A DNA stretch of 64,000 bases from Sphingomonas glacialis (GCF_014653575.1 NZ_BNAQ01000002.1:496001-560000), one strand, 5' to 3'; shown: positions 8,344 to 17,490, counted from the stretch's first letter. Notes: generated by a model from the sequence alone, not told the origin. Numbers and translations: made by a program.

Positions 8344-9105
8344 GTGACGTACCTGGCGCGCTTGCGCATGATGCTGATATTTACCGTCGGCGTCGCGATC
8401 TTCGCGGCGGCGGCGGTGGCGATGACGGTTCAGCCGGTGATCGTCGATCTGTCGACGACCGGCAGCCGTACGTCGCAAGTGGTGACGGTCGAGAATTCGT
8501 TCACGACCCCGCTGCCGATCGAACTGCGTGCGACCGAATCCGATTTCAAGGACGGGGCGCTCGTCGCCTCGACCCGGGAGGCGAAGGATCTGCTGATCTT
8601 CCCACCGCAGGCGATCGTGCCGCCGGGGCGATCACAATCGTTCCGCATTCAGTGGATCGGCGATCCCGACATCAAGACCAGCCGGCACTTCTTCCTGACC
8701 GTGGCGCAATTGCCCGTGAAGCTGCCCGCCGGCCAGTCGGCGGTGCAGATCCTCTACAATTTCCAGGTGATCGTTAGCGTCGCCGCGCCGGGGGCGAAAT
8801 CGGCGATCGAGGTCAAGTCGGCCGAAGCGGTCAAAGGGGTGGATGGCAAGGTTCGCTTGCTGCTCAACCTGCAGAACCAGTCGAACACCTATGGCTATCT
8901 GGCCGAAGGAACGCTGAAAATCTTGCAGAAGGACCGGCAAGGCAAGGAAGTCTTCAAGAAGTCGATGAACAGCGCCGAAATCCAGCAGCAGTTTGGATAC
9001 GGTCTGGTTGGGGCGGGGCAAGTACGGAAGCTGCAGACTCCTTTAGAGTTGCCGCTCGACGGGGGGTCAGTTGAGGCAGTCTACACGTCCAAATCACGGC
9101 GCTAG
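8344..9105 (+). CDS. Periplasmic pilus chaperone (PapD/CsuC-like)
   Basis: The product is 253 residues from a GTG preceded by a run of G (GGTGGGGGGGACATTAC). An N-terminal hydrophobic signal is followed by two Ig-like domains. The conserved PPGRSQSFRIQWIG region (near 98-111) and VQILYNFQVIV (near 137-147) match the domain-1 chaperone signature that binds the subunit groove. The usual length is about 240 residues, so it is complete. It caps pilin subunits in the periplasm and delivers them to the usher, whose gene overlaps its 3' end by 35 bp in another frame. Confidence 0.85.
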   Translation: MTYLARLRMMLIFTVGVAIFAAAAVAMTVQPVIVDLSTTGSRTSQVVTVENSFTTPLPIELRATESDFKDGALVASTREAKDLLIFPPQAIVPPGRSQSFRIQWIGDPDIKTSRHFFLTVAQLPVKLPAGQSAVQILYNFQVIVSVAAPGAKSAIEVKSAEAVKGVDGKVRLLLNLQNQSNTYGYLAEGTLKILQKDRQGKEVFKKSMNSAEIQQQFGYGLVGAGQVRKLQTPLELPLDGGSVEAVYTSKSRR

Positions 9106-11806
9106 CGTGATGGCAGCGCTGTTGGCGAGCAGCGCGTTGCTGCTCGCCGAAGCTCCGGCTGCGGCCCGCTCCACCCTGTTCGTCGATCGAACGGTGCCGT
9201 GGCGGCCGGACCGCGCCGAGCCGCGCGCGCAGCTCTGCCACCTGATCTGCGATGCCCGAGCCGCGGGGACCACCGCGCCGCCGCCCGGGCGCGACCGTGG
9301 ACCGCTGCTGCCGAAATTCGCCGCAGATGCAGGTGCGCCAGTGGTGTCGGGCGGCAGCAATGCGTTCCTCGGCGACGCGCCGCAACCGCAGCGGTCCGCG
9401 GCGCCTCCGCCAGCGGCGCCGGCCGACGCCACCGGCCCCAAGCTCAATCCGACCGGACGCGACATCGTGCTCACCGCGCCGCTCCGCGACGGGCCGTTCG
9501 CGCTGGGCGAAGTGCCGTTCACGCTGACGCGCGACGATCATGTCCTGGTCAACGCGCCGGCAGTGCTCAAGGCGGTCAAGCCCGTCATCGATCCACTCGC
9601 CTATGACAAATTGGCCAGCGGGCTCGGCGGGTTGGGCGATACGCCAGTCGAGCAATTCTCGGCGTTCGGCTATCTCATCAGTTACGATCCCCAGACGATC
9701 GGGCTGGTCATCGTCATTCCGCCGACTGCGCGGACGCGGCGCGACGTCCGCCTCGCGCAGTTGAGCCAGGACGTCGTCGGCGACGTCGACCGCCCCGCCG
9801 GAGTCGCGGGCTACGTCAATCTGCGGACGAGCGCCGATTATGAATGGCAGGGTTCGAACCGCGGCCTGCAGAGCCCGATCGTCTCGACCGATTGGGCGCT
9901 GCGCGCGCACGGCGTCGTGCTCGAGGGCGAAGGCACGCTGCAGATCGGCCAGCGTGGTTCGCCGACGCTCTTCCAGCGCGAGGGCACGCGCTTCGTCTAT
10001 GACAATGATCGGCTGCTCGCACGGGTAACCGTCGGCGATCTGCTGCCAGTGACGCGCGGTTTCTCGGGTGCGCCACAAATGGCGGGCGTGTCGTTCGCGC
10101 GCACCTACTCGGTGCTGCAGCCGCAGCGCAACGTCCAGCCGACGGGCAGCCAGACCTTCACCGTCCTGCGCCCGTCGAACGTCGTCGCCTTCATCAACGG
10201 CCAGCAGATCCGGCAGATCCGGCTCGAGCCCGGCACCTACAACGTCCGCGATTTCCCGTTCGTGCAGGGCCTCAACGACGTCCGATTGCAGATTACCGAC
10301 GACAGCGGGCGGCAGGAAACGCTCGAATTCTCGCTGTTCTTCGACCGCACGCTGCTCGCCAAGGGCCTCACCGAGTTCGGCGTCTATGGCGGTGTGCTCG
10401 CGCCGACGACCAATACCGGGCGCAACTATCGCTTCAACCAGCCGGTCGCGAGCGGGTTCATCCGGCGCGGCATCTCCGACACGCTCACCGCCGGCGCCAA
10501 TTTCCAGGCACAGAAGCGCGGCGCGACGGCGGGGGTCGAGGTCGTCTGGGCGAGCCCGCTCGGGACGGTGGGATTCGATCTTGCCGCCTCGCGTGTCAGC
10601 GGCGTCGGCACGGGCTATGCGCTCAATGCCTCGATCCAGCGGACGTTCGGCGGCACTGGGTCGCGCGGCAAGGCGTTTGCACTGACGTTCGAAACGCGCA
10701 GCCCCAAATTCGCGACCCCGAACGATATCGCGGCCGACAATCGCTATGCCTTCGAGGCCGGCGCGACCTATTCGCAGGCGATCGGCGAGTTCCAGTTCGT
10801 TTCGGTCGACGGCCGCTATTCGAAGGGGCGCAGCGGCTTTTCGGACCAGCAATCGGCGCGGCTGACCTACGGTTTCCGCCTGTCGCAACGACTCAACCTG
10901 CAGGCGCAGGGCCTTTACGACAATCGCAACGTCGGCGGTTCGTCCTATGGCGGGCGCCTCGGCCTCACATTGCGGCTGGGCGGGCGCAGCAGCGCCACTG
11001 CCGAATATGAATCGCGCGGCGGACGCGGCCGGATCGGCTATCAGACCTCGTCGGGCACCGGCGTCGGCGCCACCTCGCTCGCGGTCAACGCCGATTACGG
11101 CCAGGGCGCGTTCGGGGTTGACGGCGGCGTCAGCTATACCGCCAATCGCGCCGAGCTCGCGGTCTCGCACACCACGGCTTTCGATTCTGGCGGGTTCAAG
11201 GTCACCGATCAGCGCACCTCGGCACGGCTCGGCACCGCGCTGGTGTTCGCCGATGGCCATTTCGCGATCTCGCGGCCGGTCTATGACGGGTTCGCGCTGG
11301 TCACGCCGCATCGCTCGCTGAAGGGCACGCAAGTCGTCGTCAATCCGTCCGACGGGCATTATACCGCGCGCTCGGGCTTGCTCGGCGGCGCGGTCGCAAA
11401 CGATCTGTCGGCCTTTGCCGACCGCGTCGTCACCTTCGACGCGCCCAAGGCGCCCGCGGGCTATGATCTGGGCGCCGGCAACATTCGCGTCTATCCGCCG
11501 TACAAGGCCGGGTATCTCGTCACCGTCGGATCCGATTATTCGATCACCGCGATCGGCACCTTCAAGCTCGAGGACGGGTCGCCGGTCAGCCTGCTCGCGG
11601 GCGAAGCGTTCGAGCTCGCCAAGCCCGGCGCCAAGCCGGTGACGGTGTTCACCAATCGCGAAGGCCGCTTCGGCCTGTCGGGTTTGCGCCCCGGCAAGTG
11701 GCGGATCGAAATGCCGACCGAGCCCAAGAGCAGCGCGATCATCGAGATCGCCAAGGATGCAAGCGGCGTGGTGCGCCTGAACGATGTGAAGCTGGAGACG
11801 AAATGA
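9071..11806 (+). CDS. Outer-membrane usher of the pilus (FimD/CsuD-like)
   Basis: The product has 911 residues from a TTG (an ATG at 9110 is an alternative) and a signal peptide ending near AAAR. A Pro/Ala-rich segment at about 70-130 precedes the first recognisable usher motifs. The N-terminal usher domain, a long beta-barrel with many alternating strands, and a plug-like part (FAFINGQQIRQIRLEPGTYN-like, 370-395) follow. A C-terminal domain ends in GREGRFGLSGLRPGKW-like strands typical of ushers. It forms the outer-membrane pore for subunit secretion and ordered polymerisation. It overlaps the chaperone gene upstream and the tip subunit downstream (ATGA). Confidence 0.85.
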   Translation: MRQSTRPNHGASVMAALLASSALLLAEAPAAARSTLFVDRTVPWRPDRAEPRAQLCHLICDARAAGTTAPPPGRDRGPLLPKFAADAGAPVVSGGSNAFLGDAPQPQRSAAPPPAAPADATGPKLNPTGRDIVLTAPLRDGPFALGEVPFTLTRDDHVLVNAPAVLKAVKPVIDPLAYDKLASGLGGLGDTPVEQFSAFGYLISYDPQTIGLVIVIPPTARTRRDVRLAQLSQDVVGDVDRPAGVAGYVNLRTSADYEWQGSNRGLQSPIVSTDWALRAHGVVLEGEGTLQIGQRGSPTLFQREGTRFVYDNDRLLARVTVGDLLPVTRGFSGAPQMAGVSFARTYSVLQPQRNVQPTGSQTFTVLRPSNVVAFINGQQIRQIRLEPGTYNVRDFPFVQGLNDVRLQITDDSGRQETLEFSLFFDRTLLAKGLTEFGVYGGVLAPTTNTGRNYRFNQPVASGFIRRGISDTLTAGANFQAQKRGATAGVEVVWASPLGTVGFDLAASRVSGVGTGYALNASIQRTFGGTGSRGKAFALTFETRSPKFATPNDIAADNRYAFEAGATYSQAIGEFQFVSVDGRYSKGRSGFSDQQSARLTYGFRLSQRLNLQAQGLYDNRNVGGSSYGGRLGLTLRLGGRSSATAEYESRGGRGRIGYQTSSGTGVGATSLAVNADYGQGAFGVDGGVSYTANRAELAVSHTTAFDSGGFKVTDQRTSARLGTALVFADGHFAISRPVYDGFALVTPHRSLKGTQVVVNPSDGHYTARSGLLGGAVANDLSAFADRVVTFDAPKAPAGYDLGAGNIRVYPPYKAGYLVTVGSDYSITAIGTFKLEDGSPVSLLAGEAFELAKPGAKPVTVFTNREGRFGLSGLRPGKWRIEMPTEPKSSAIIEIAKDASGVVRLNDVKLETK

Positions 11807-12768
11807 TGCGCGCTTCTATCCTTATCGCCGCGGCGATGCTGGCGAGCCCGGTAGCAGCCTGGGCCGGCCCGACCAATTGCGCGCAGTTCGAGATCCTCAA
11901 CCAGGGGATCCAGCGGACGTACAACCCGTTCAGCCCGTCCGAATATGTCGATGTGTTCACGCTGCGCGTGGTGCGCACCGATCCGAATGTCAGCTCGGTT
12001 CGCTTCCTCCTGGTCGATTCGACCGGGCGCAACGGCGCGCCGAAGTTCGGGACCGACGGTCCCGATCTCTACACGATCGACTGGATCGAGGATCGCGGGC
12101 GGCGCGTGTTCGTGACGACCGCCGAGTCGGTGACCGATCTCAATTCGGCGCGCGTCGGCTTTGCACGCGCGCGCGATATGAGCGAGACGGTCTTCCGGCT
12201 CAGTATCGGGCGCGGGCAGCAGGCCTATGCCGGTCGCTATGCCGAGCGGCTGGTGGTCCGCTACCAATGCTATGCCGGCAGCGACCTGTTCGGCACGCAG
12301 CAGGAACAGTATAATGGCCAGACCGAACTTGCGGTCACCGTGCCGCGGATCGTATCGGCCTATGTCGGCGGGACCGGCCAGCAGCGCGGCGAGATCGCGT
12401 TTGGCGAATTGGGCAACGGCGCGGCGCTCGTCCGTACCGCATCGGTCACCGCGCTCAGCACGCTGCCCTATGCGGTCGATATCGCGACGGACAACGGCCA
12501 GCGTCTACGCCGCGGCCGCGATCAGACCGGCGCGATCGGCTATCGTCTCAAATATGCGGGGATCACCGTGCCCGGCGCAACGACGATCGCCTGCCCCGTC
12601 ACGCAAATGCCAGTGGGCGACGTCAAGCTCGTCGAAGTCGCGCTCGATCCGGCCGCGGTCGCCAGCCAGCCGGCCGGTGACTATAGCGACACGATCACGC
12701 TGACCTTCCGCCCGAGCGACGGCTATGCCGGATCGACTTGCACCGCGACGACAGCGACGGCGCCGTAA
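11803..12768 (+). CDS. Two-domain tip-like subunit (CsuE-like)
   Basis: The product is 321 residues, starting at the ATG that overlaps the usher stop by 4 bp; a second ATG follows at once. After a signal peptide (LIAAAMLASPVAAWAG) there is an N-terminal domain of roughly 150 residues. A second, subunit-like domain has IACPVTQ and closes with AGDYSDTITLTFRPSDG. The size, two-domain layout and position after the usher match the tip adhesin of Csu-type pili, whose N-terminal domain contacts surfaces. The adhesive role is inferred from position and architecture. Confidence 0.7.
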   Translation: MMRASILIAAAMLASPVAAWAGPTNCAQFEILNQGIQRTYNPFSPSEYVDVFTLRVVRTDPNVSSVRFLLVDSTGRNGAPKFGTDGPDLYTIDWIEDRGRRVFVTTAESVTDLNSARVGFARARDMSETVFRLSIGRGQQAYAGRYAERLVVRYQCYAGSDLFGTQQEQYNGQTELAVTVPRIVSAYVGGTGQQRGEIAFGELGNGAALVRTASVTALSTLPYAVDIATDNGQRLRRGRDQTGAIGYRLKYAGITVPGATTIACPVTQMPVGDVKLVEVALDPAAVASQPAGDYSDTITLTFRPSDGYAGSTCTATTATAP

Positions 12769-12778
12769 TTCGCGTCGC

Positions 12779-13207
12779 TTAGTAGATGGTGCCCTTCGGC
12801 TCCGCGCGGACGCTGAGATTGAAATTGTCGGGCAAGGCCGCCTTTCCGTCGATTTCGATCCGCGCCGGTTCGGCGCCGAGTTCAGGCTGGCTGCTGTCGA
12901 TGATGACGGTTTCGCCGTCGGCCGATAGCGGTACGCGGACCGAGCCATAGACGAAGGTCGCATTGGACAAGCCATGTGGCGTCTGTAGCACCACCCGGTA
13001 GCCAGCCGAATCGTTGCAGAAGCGGGACATAGTCCCCAAATCGATCGCGGACCCGGTAGACGTGGCCATGCCAGCGCGAAAACTCACGTTGCAAATGGTC
13101 GGGACCACACCGGTAATTCGAAGCTCGCTCGAGATCGGTTCGGCTCCGACAGGGAAAGCGACCGTGAGCGCGATCCCGGTTGCGAACAATTGAAGTTTCC
13201 GGCGCAT
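12779..13207 (-). CDS. Secreted pilus-subunit-like protein, convergent to the pilus operon
   Basis: The 142-residue protein has a signal peptide ending near PVGA. It has an early Cys (VVPTICNVSFRAG) and a second Cys (RFCNDSAGYRVVLQTP), spaced as in spore-coat-U-type subunits. It ends in a strand (NFNLSVRAEPKGTIY) rather than the usual Gly-x-Tyr-x-Asp-Thr closing motif. Its stop is 10 bp from the tip subunit stop, on the opposite strand, so it has its own promoter. It may be an accessory, regulatory or terminating subunit; the family match is moderate. Confidence 0.6.
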   Translation of the reverse strand: MRRKLQLFATGIALTVAFPVGAEPISSELRITGVVPTICNVSFRAGMATSTGSAIDLGTMSRFCNDSAGYRVVLQTPHGLSNATFVYGSVRVPLSADGETVIIDSSQPELGAEPARIEIDGKAALPDNFNLSVRAEPKGTIY

Positions 13208-13422
13208 TCAAGCTTTCCCAACCTAGAGACACGCTATGCTACGCGCGCAATGATTAAGACTTCGTTGGAGCTTTGTCGTCCTGCGCATGGACGAATCGCA
13301 ATAGCCCGACCGCGGGAGCCAAGCTGCCACAGTGCCAGAGCGACCACGATAAAAACGGAGCTTGCCGAGATGGAAACTCTCATCGCGGTACAGCCTTACA
13401 GGCTCGTAAGGCAATGTGTCTC

Positions 13423-13499
13423 TGGTCGGGGCGACAGGATTCGAACCTGCGACCCCCACACCCCCAGTGTGATGCGCTACCAGGCTGCGCTACGCCCCG
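13423..13499 (-). tRNA. tRNA-Pro (anticodon GGG)
   Basis: The minus strand folds into a full cloverleaf of 77 nt. It has acceptor stem CGGGGCG/CGCCCCG, D-arm GCGC...GCGC with GGTAG in the loop region, and anticodon loop CTGGGGG giving anticodon GGG. The T-arm is GCAGG-TTCGAAT-CCTGT. The discriminator is A and the CCA end is encoded. It reads CCC proline codons. Confidence 0.95.
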
Positions 13500-13568
13500 A
13501 CCGAGGGAGGCGCGTCTAGGCTGACCTGCGTCTGGATGCAAGCCACTTCGCAAAATTGGCGGTAAAGC

Positions 13569-14243
13569 TCAACCAAATTGGCCAAGCGGGAGCAAGCGAT
13601 TGGCGAGCGCCTGGATCAGCTTGGCATCGCCGCCCTTGAGCACCAGTTCGAGCTGCGCCGCGCGGCGTTGCATCAGCCGGTCGATCGTCGTGGCGGCCGA
13701 GGCATGCACCGACTGCCCGATCAGCGCCATGCCGCGCGCATCGCCGGGATCGATCGCAAGCCGCAGCATCCCGGCGATCCCGGGGAACAGCGCGCGGTCG
13801 CCGCCCGCCGCGAGCGCGCGGTCGATCACCGCGAGACCCACCGCCTTGCGCGCGCCGAGCCCGCCGCGCGCGACCATCGCACCGAGCGCCTTGACCGCGC
13901 TCAGATGCCACGCGCCGAGCGCCGCAAGCGCTTCGGGATCGCGCGGGTTCTTGGCCACCAGCGCTTCGAATTGCGCTTTGGCGGAGAGCGCTTCGGTCCG
14001 GCTGTGCGTCAGCTTGGCGCGATAGCTCGTCGCCATTGCGCGCGACAGCAACGCTTCGCTGTCACCCGGCGTCTTGGCGAGCGCCGACGCGGCCGCCGCC
14101 TCGACGCTGGCGAGCTGCGACAGCGCGGCGCCGCGGTCGCGCACGACAAAGGCGGTCTGGATCAGCGTCTCGCGCCCGCTATCGGCGGCGGCGACGCTCG
14201 GTACCGCCAGCAGAAAGAGCGCTAAGGTCAGGAGAGATTTCAT
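13569..14243 (-). CDS. Secreted TPR-like helical protein, uncharacterised
   Basis: The 224-residue product has a signal peptide (LLTLALFLLAVPSVAAA). The rest is alanine-rich and helical, with tetratricopeptide-like pairs such as SEALLSRAMATSYRAKL and DPEALAALGAWHLSAVKALG. TPR proteins in the periplasm mediate protein contacts; nothing here points to a specific partner. It lies between tRNA-Pro and the yajC operon and reads away from yajC. I do not recognise a named family. Confidence 0.65.
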   Translation of the reverse strand: MKSLLTLALFLLAVPSVAAADSGRETLIQTAFVVRDRGAALSQLASVEAAAASALAKTPGDSEALLSRAMATSYRAKLTHSRTEALSAKAQFEALVAKNPRDPEALAALGAWHLSAVKALGAMVARGGLGARKAVGLAVIDRALAAGGDRALFPGIAGMLRLAIDPGDARGMALIGQSVHASAATTIDRLMQRRAAQLELVLKGGDAKLIQALANRLLPLGQFG

Positions 14244-14491
14244 CGCGGGCTTCGCTACTCAACAAGAAGAGCCGAAATGGTACGATCTTTCGGCGCGCGA
14301 TCAACCCGTCGCGTGGGATCGGCGCGGGCCTGACGTCGCCCTTTGCCGCCCCCCGGAGCACGCGGTGTCGGCGAGTTAGCGTTGCGCGGGCGGAGCGTAC
14401 CTGATAGCGCGGCGGGCTTGTGGCGTGCCCGAAAGGGTGCGCGATCCCGCGTGTCGAAACGCAGGCGGGTCCAGTCTTACCAAGGTAGCCC

Positions 14492-14836
14492 ATGTTCGCC
14501 ACCCCAGCCTTTGCCCAGACCGCCGGTGCCACTGCCGCAGGCCCCGATGGTTTCCTCGCGATGATCATCCAGTTCGCGCCGTTGCTGCTCGTCTTCGTCG
14601 TCTTCTACTTCCTGATCCTGCGCCCGCAGCAAAAGCGCGCGCGTGACCAGGCAGCGACGATCGGCGCGGTCAAGAAGGGCGATTCGGTCGTCACGGCCGG
14701 TGGCGTGCTCGGCAAGGTGACCAAGGTCGAGGACGCGTTCGTCGAAGTCGAGATCGCTCCGTCGATCAAGATCCGGGTCGTCAAGTCGACGCTCGCCGAC
14801 GTGACGCCGCTCGGCTCCAAGCCCGCGAACGACTGA
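14492..14836 (+). CDS. yajC: Preprotein translocase subunit YajC
   Basis: The 114-residue product has one transmembrane helix (IIQFAPLLLVFVVFYFLILR) followed by the YajC signature RPQQKRARD and a small cytoplasmic beta-domain (VKKGDSVVTAGGVLGKV). An AAGG ribosome site precedes the ATG. It opens the yajC-secD-secF operon; the next start is 4 bp after its stop. YajC joins SecDF as an accessory of the SecYEG channel. Confidence 0.95.
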   Translation: MFATPAFAQTAGATAAGPDGFLAMIIQFAPLLLVFVVFYFLILRPQQKRARDQAATIGAVKKGDSVVTAGGVLGKVTKVEDAFVEVEIAPSIKIRVVKSTLADVTPLGSKPAND

Positions 14837-14840
14837 TCCG

Positions 14841-16427
14841 ATGCTCGATTTCCCGCGCTGGAAGGTCGTCTCGATCCTCGGGTTCCTCGCCTGCCTGATG
14901 GCGCTGGCGATCCCGAGTTTCCTGCCCGATTCGGTCACGTCGAAATGGGGCGCCTTTCCGCACCCCAAGGTCAATCTCGGGCTCGATCTCGCCGGCGGCA
15001 GCTACATGCTGATCGAGGCCGACACGGACGAGCTGGTCAAGAACCGGCTCGAGGCGATGCGCGAGCAGATCGTCACCGAAATGGCGAAGGGCCCGCCGAT
15101 CTCGATCGGCGACATCGCGACCGACGGCGGCAAGCTCAGCTTCCTGCTGCGCGACGTGACGCAGCTCGATGCCGCGCGCGAGCGGCTCAACAAGCTCACC
15201 GGCGGCGTCGGATACACCGGCCAGCGCGACTGGGACTTGCAGGTGGTCGACTCGTCGCGCGTCGTGATGACGCCGACACAGGCGGGCATCGCCGCGGCGA
15301 TCAACACCGCGATGGCGACCGCGACTGACGTCGTACGCACGCGCATCGACAAGCTCGGCACCAAGGAGCCGACGATCGTCCGCCAGGGCAACGACCGTAT
15401 CGTCGTCCAGGTGCCGGGTCTGAAGGACCCCAAGGCGCTGCGCGAACTGCTCGGCAAGACCGCCAAGCTCGAATTCAAGATGGTCGACGACACGCCGTAC
15501 GTGCCCGGCGGCATCGTCCCCGCGGGCAGCCAGGCACTCCCCTATTCCGAGGCCGGCCCCGGCGCGCAGATCCTGGTCAAGCGCCAGGCGATCCTCACCG
15601 GCGACCAGTTGCTGACCGCAAGCCAGGGCTTCGCGCAAGACACCAATGAGCCGATCGTCAACTTCGGTTTCAATAGCGAGGGCGGCAAGAAGTTTGCGCG
15701 CGTGACGCAGGAAAATGGCGGCCGCCGCTTCGCGGTGATCGTCGATGACAAGGTTATCTCAGCGCCGAAGATCGACACCCCGATCCTCGGCGGCTCGGGG
15801 TACATCCACGGCTCGTTCACCGTCGAATCGGCGAACAATCTCGCGATCGCGCTGAGCTCGGGCAAGCTGCCGATCTCGCTCAAGGTCGTCGAGGAACGCA
15901 CCGTCGGCCCCGATCTTGGCGCGGATTCGATCCATGCGGGCCTGCTTGCCTCTGGCATCGCAGTCGCCCTCGTCGTGCTGTTCATGATCGCGACCTATGG
16001 CCGCTTCGGTTTCTATGCCGACTATGCCGTGGTCATCAACGTCGTCGTCATCATGGGCGTGCTCGCGCTTCTCAACGGTACGCTGACGCTGCCGGGGATT
16101 GCGGGGTTCGTGCTGACGATCGGCACCGCGGTCGACGCCAACGTGCTGATCAACGAGCGCATCCGCGAGGAACGCCGCCGCGGTCGCAGCGTGATCCAGT
16201 CGGTCGAACTGGGCTACAAGGAAGCGAGCCGGACGATCTTCGAGGCGAACGCGACGCACGCGATTTCGGGGCTGATCATGCTGATGCTCGGCTCGGGCCC
16301 GGTGAAGGGTTTCGCGGTCGTGCTGCTGATCGGCATCATCACCTCGGTGTTCACCTCGGTGACCTTCACGCGGATGCTGGTGGTGCTGTGGATTCGCAAG
16401 AACCGCCCGACCGAGATCCACATATGA
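14841..16427 (+). CDS. secD: Protein translocase subunit SecD
   Basis: The product has 528 residues. An N-terminal transmembrane helix (about 8-28) is followed by the large periplasmic P1 region, including GLDLAGGSYMLIE and FGFNSEGGKKFARVT. Five further membrane helices fill the C-terminal part (ALVVLFMIATYGRFGFY, LTLPGIAGFVLTIGTAVDAN). GTAVDANVLINERIREE is the conserved SecD helix-4 motif used in proton-driven pulling. SecD with SecF uses the proton gradient to complete protein export. The length is normal for the family. Confidence 0.97.
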   Translation: MLDFPRWKVVSILGFLACLMALAIPSFLPDSVTSKWGAFPHPKVNLGLDLAGGSYMLIEADTDELVKNRLEAMREQIVTEMAKGPPISIGDIATDGGKLSFLLRDVTQLDAARERLNKLTGGVGYTGQRDWDLQVVDSSRVVMTPTQAGIAAAINTAMATATDVVRTRIDKLGTKEPTIVRQGNDRIVVQVPGLKDPKALRELLGKTAKLEFKMVDDTPYVPGGIVPAGSQALPYSEAGPGAQILVKRQAILTGDQLLTASQGFAQDTNEPIVNFGFNSEGGKKFARVTQENGGRRFAVIVDDKVISAPKIDTPILGGSGYIHGSFTVESANNLAIALSSGKLPISLKVVEERTVGPDLGADSIHAGLLASGIAVALVVLFMIATYGRFGFYADYAVVINVVVIMGVLALLNGTLTLPGIAGFVLTIGTAVDANVLINERIREERRRGRSVIQSVELGYKEASRTIFEANATHAISGLIMLMLGSGPVKGFAVVLLIGIITSVFTSVTFTRMLVVLWIRKNRPTEIHI

Positions 16428-16439
16428 CCCCCTTTTTCC

Positions 16440-16524
16440 GTCACCCCAGCGAAAGCTGGGGTCTCCCTGCGGCAGGCATCGCCCTCGCCCAAAAAGATGC
16501 CAGCGTTCGCCGGCATGACGAGGA
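16440..16524. repeat. Interspersed palindromic repeat between secD and secF
   Basis: Two short hairpins occur: CCCCAGCGAAAGCTGGGG at 16444-16461 and ATGCCAGCGTTCGCCGGCAT at 16498-16517. The flanks CGTCACC and GACG match the ends of the other repeats in this window. The 3' edge merges with GAGGA (16520-16524), which is the Shine-Dalgarno sequence of secF. There is no T-run, so it need not terminate transcription. Confidence 0.7.
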
Positions 16525-16530
16525 TGTGAC

Positions 16531-17490
16531 ATGCGCCTGCTGAAACTCGTTCCCGACAACACCAACCTGCCGTTCGTCTCGCTCCGCAAATGGGCGTTCG
16601 GGCTGACCATCCTGCTGTCGCTCGCCGCGATCGGCCTCGTCTTCGCGCGCGGGCTCAACCTCGGCGTCGATTTCGTCGGCGGTCTGATGATCGAGGAGAA
16701 GTTCACCACTCCGCCGTCGGTCGACAAGTTGCGCACCACCATCGATCGGCTCAACCTCGGCGATGCCCGCTTGCAGGTCGTGGGCACTGACGGAAAGACG
16801 ATTTCGATCAAGCTCCCGCCGGTCAAGAGCCAGGCCAAGGACGCGACCGATCGCGTCGTCGCGACGGTGCAGGCCGCAATCGTCAAGGATTTCCCCGACG
16901 CCAAATTCTCCAAGCAGGATGCGGTGAGCGGCAAGGTCTCCGGCGAACTGATCTGGAAGGGCATCCTCGCGGTCGTGCTCGCGGTGGTCGGCATTGGCCT
17001 GTTCGCGATCTTCCGTTTCGAATGGCAGTTCGGCGTCTCGACCGTCGTCGCGATCGTCCACGACGTGCTGATGACCTTGGGCTTCTTCGCGCTGACCTGG
17101 TACGAATTCGACCTCAACATCGTCGCCGCAGTGCTCACGATCATCGGCTATTCGATCAACGACAAGATCGTGATCGACGACCGCATCCGCGAGAACATGC
17201 GCCGCTATCGCAAGATGGACATGTCGAGCATCGTCGATCTCTCGGTCAACGAGACGCTGCCCCGCACCGTGATGACCTCGCTAACGATCCTGCTGGCGCT
17301 GTTCGCGCTGCTGATCTTCGGCGGTCACGTGCTGCGCGGCTTCACCGCGGCGATGATCCTCGGCATCTTCGTCGGCACCTATTCGTCGATCTACGTGTCG
17401 TCGTCGCTGCTGATCACGCTCGGCCTGCGTCCCGATCCGCGGGTCGACGACGTCCCCGCCGTAACTGCCGGAACGCCCAAGGCACGCTGA
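16531..17490 (+). CDS. secF: Protein translocase subunit SecF
   Basis: The product has 319 residues. The first membrane helix (about 19-38) is followed by GVDFVGGLMIEEKF, the SecF version of the SecD/SecF periplasmic motif. Five C-terminal helices follow, including VLTIIGYSINDKIVIDDRIREN, the conserved SecF signature. It acts with SecD and YajC in the inner membrane. The stop overlaps the next gene's start (TGATG). Confidence 0.97.
   Translation: MRLLKLVPDNTNLPFVSLRKWAFGLTILLSLAAIGLVFARGLNLGVDFVGGLMIEEKFTTPPSVDKLRTTIDRLNLGDARLQVVGTDGKTISIKLPPVKSQAKDATDRVVATVQAAIVKDFPDAKFSKQDAVSGKVSGELIWKGILAVVLAVVGIGLFAIFRFEWQFGVSTVVAIVHDVLMTLGFFALTWYEFDLNIVAAVLTIIGYSINDKIVIDDRIRENMRRYRKMDMSSIVDLSVNETLPRTVMTSLTILLALFALLIFGGHVLRGFTAAMILGIFVGTYSSIYVSSSLLITLGLRPDPRVDDVPAVTAGTPKAR

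Noticed and set aside
8954..11359. 801-codon open frame on the minus strand opposite the usher gene
   Set aside because: High GC at third positions keeps the opposite strand open. The predicted protein is Arg/Asp/Glu-rich with no domain, and the usher on the plus strand is clear.
13223..13459. 78-codon frame over the tRNA-Pro region
   Set aside because: Its [11 protein letters not shown] peptide comes from translating the tRNA T-arm, a common artefact.
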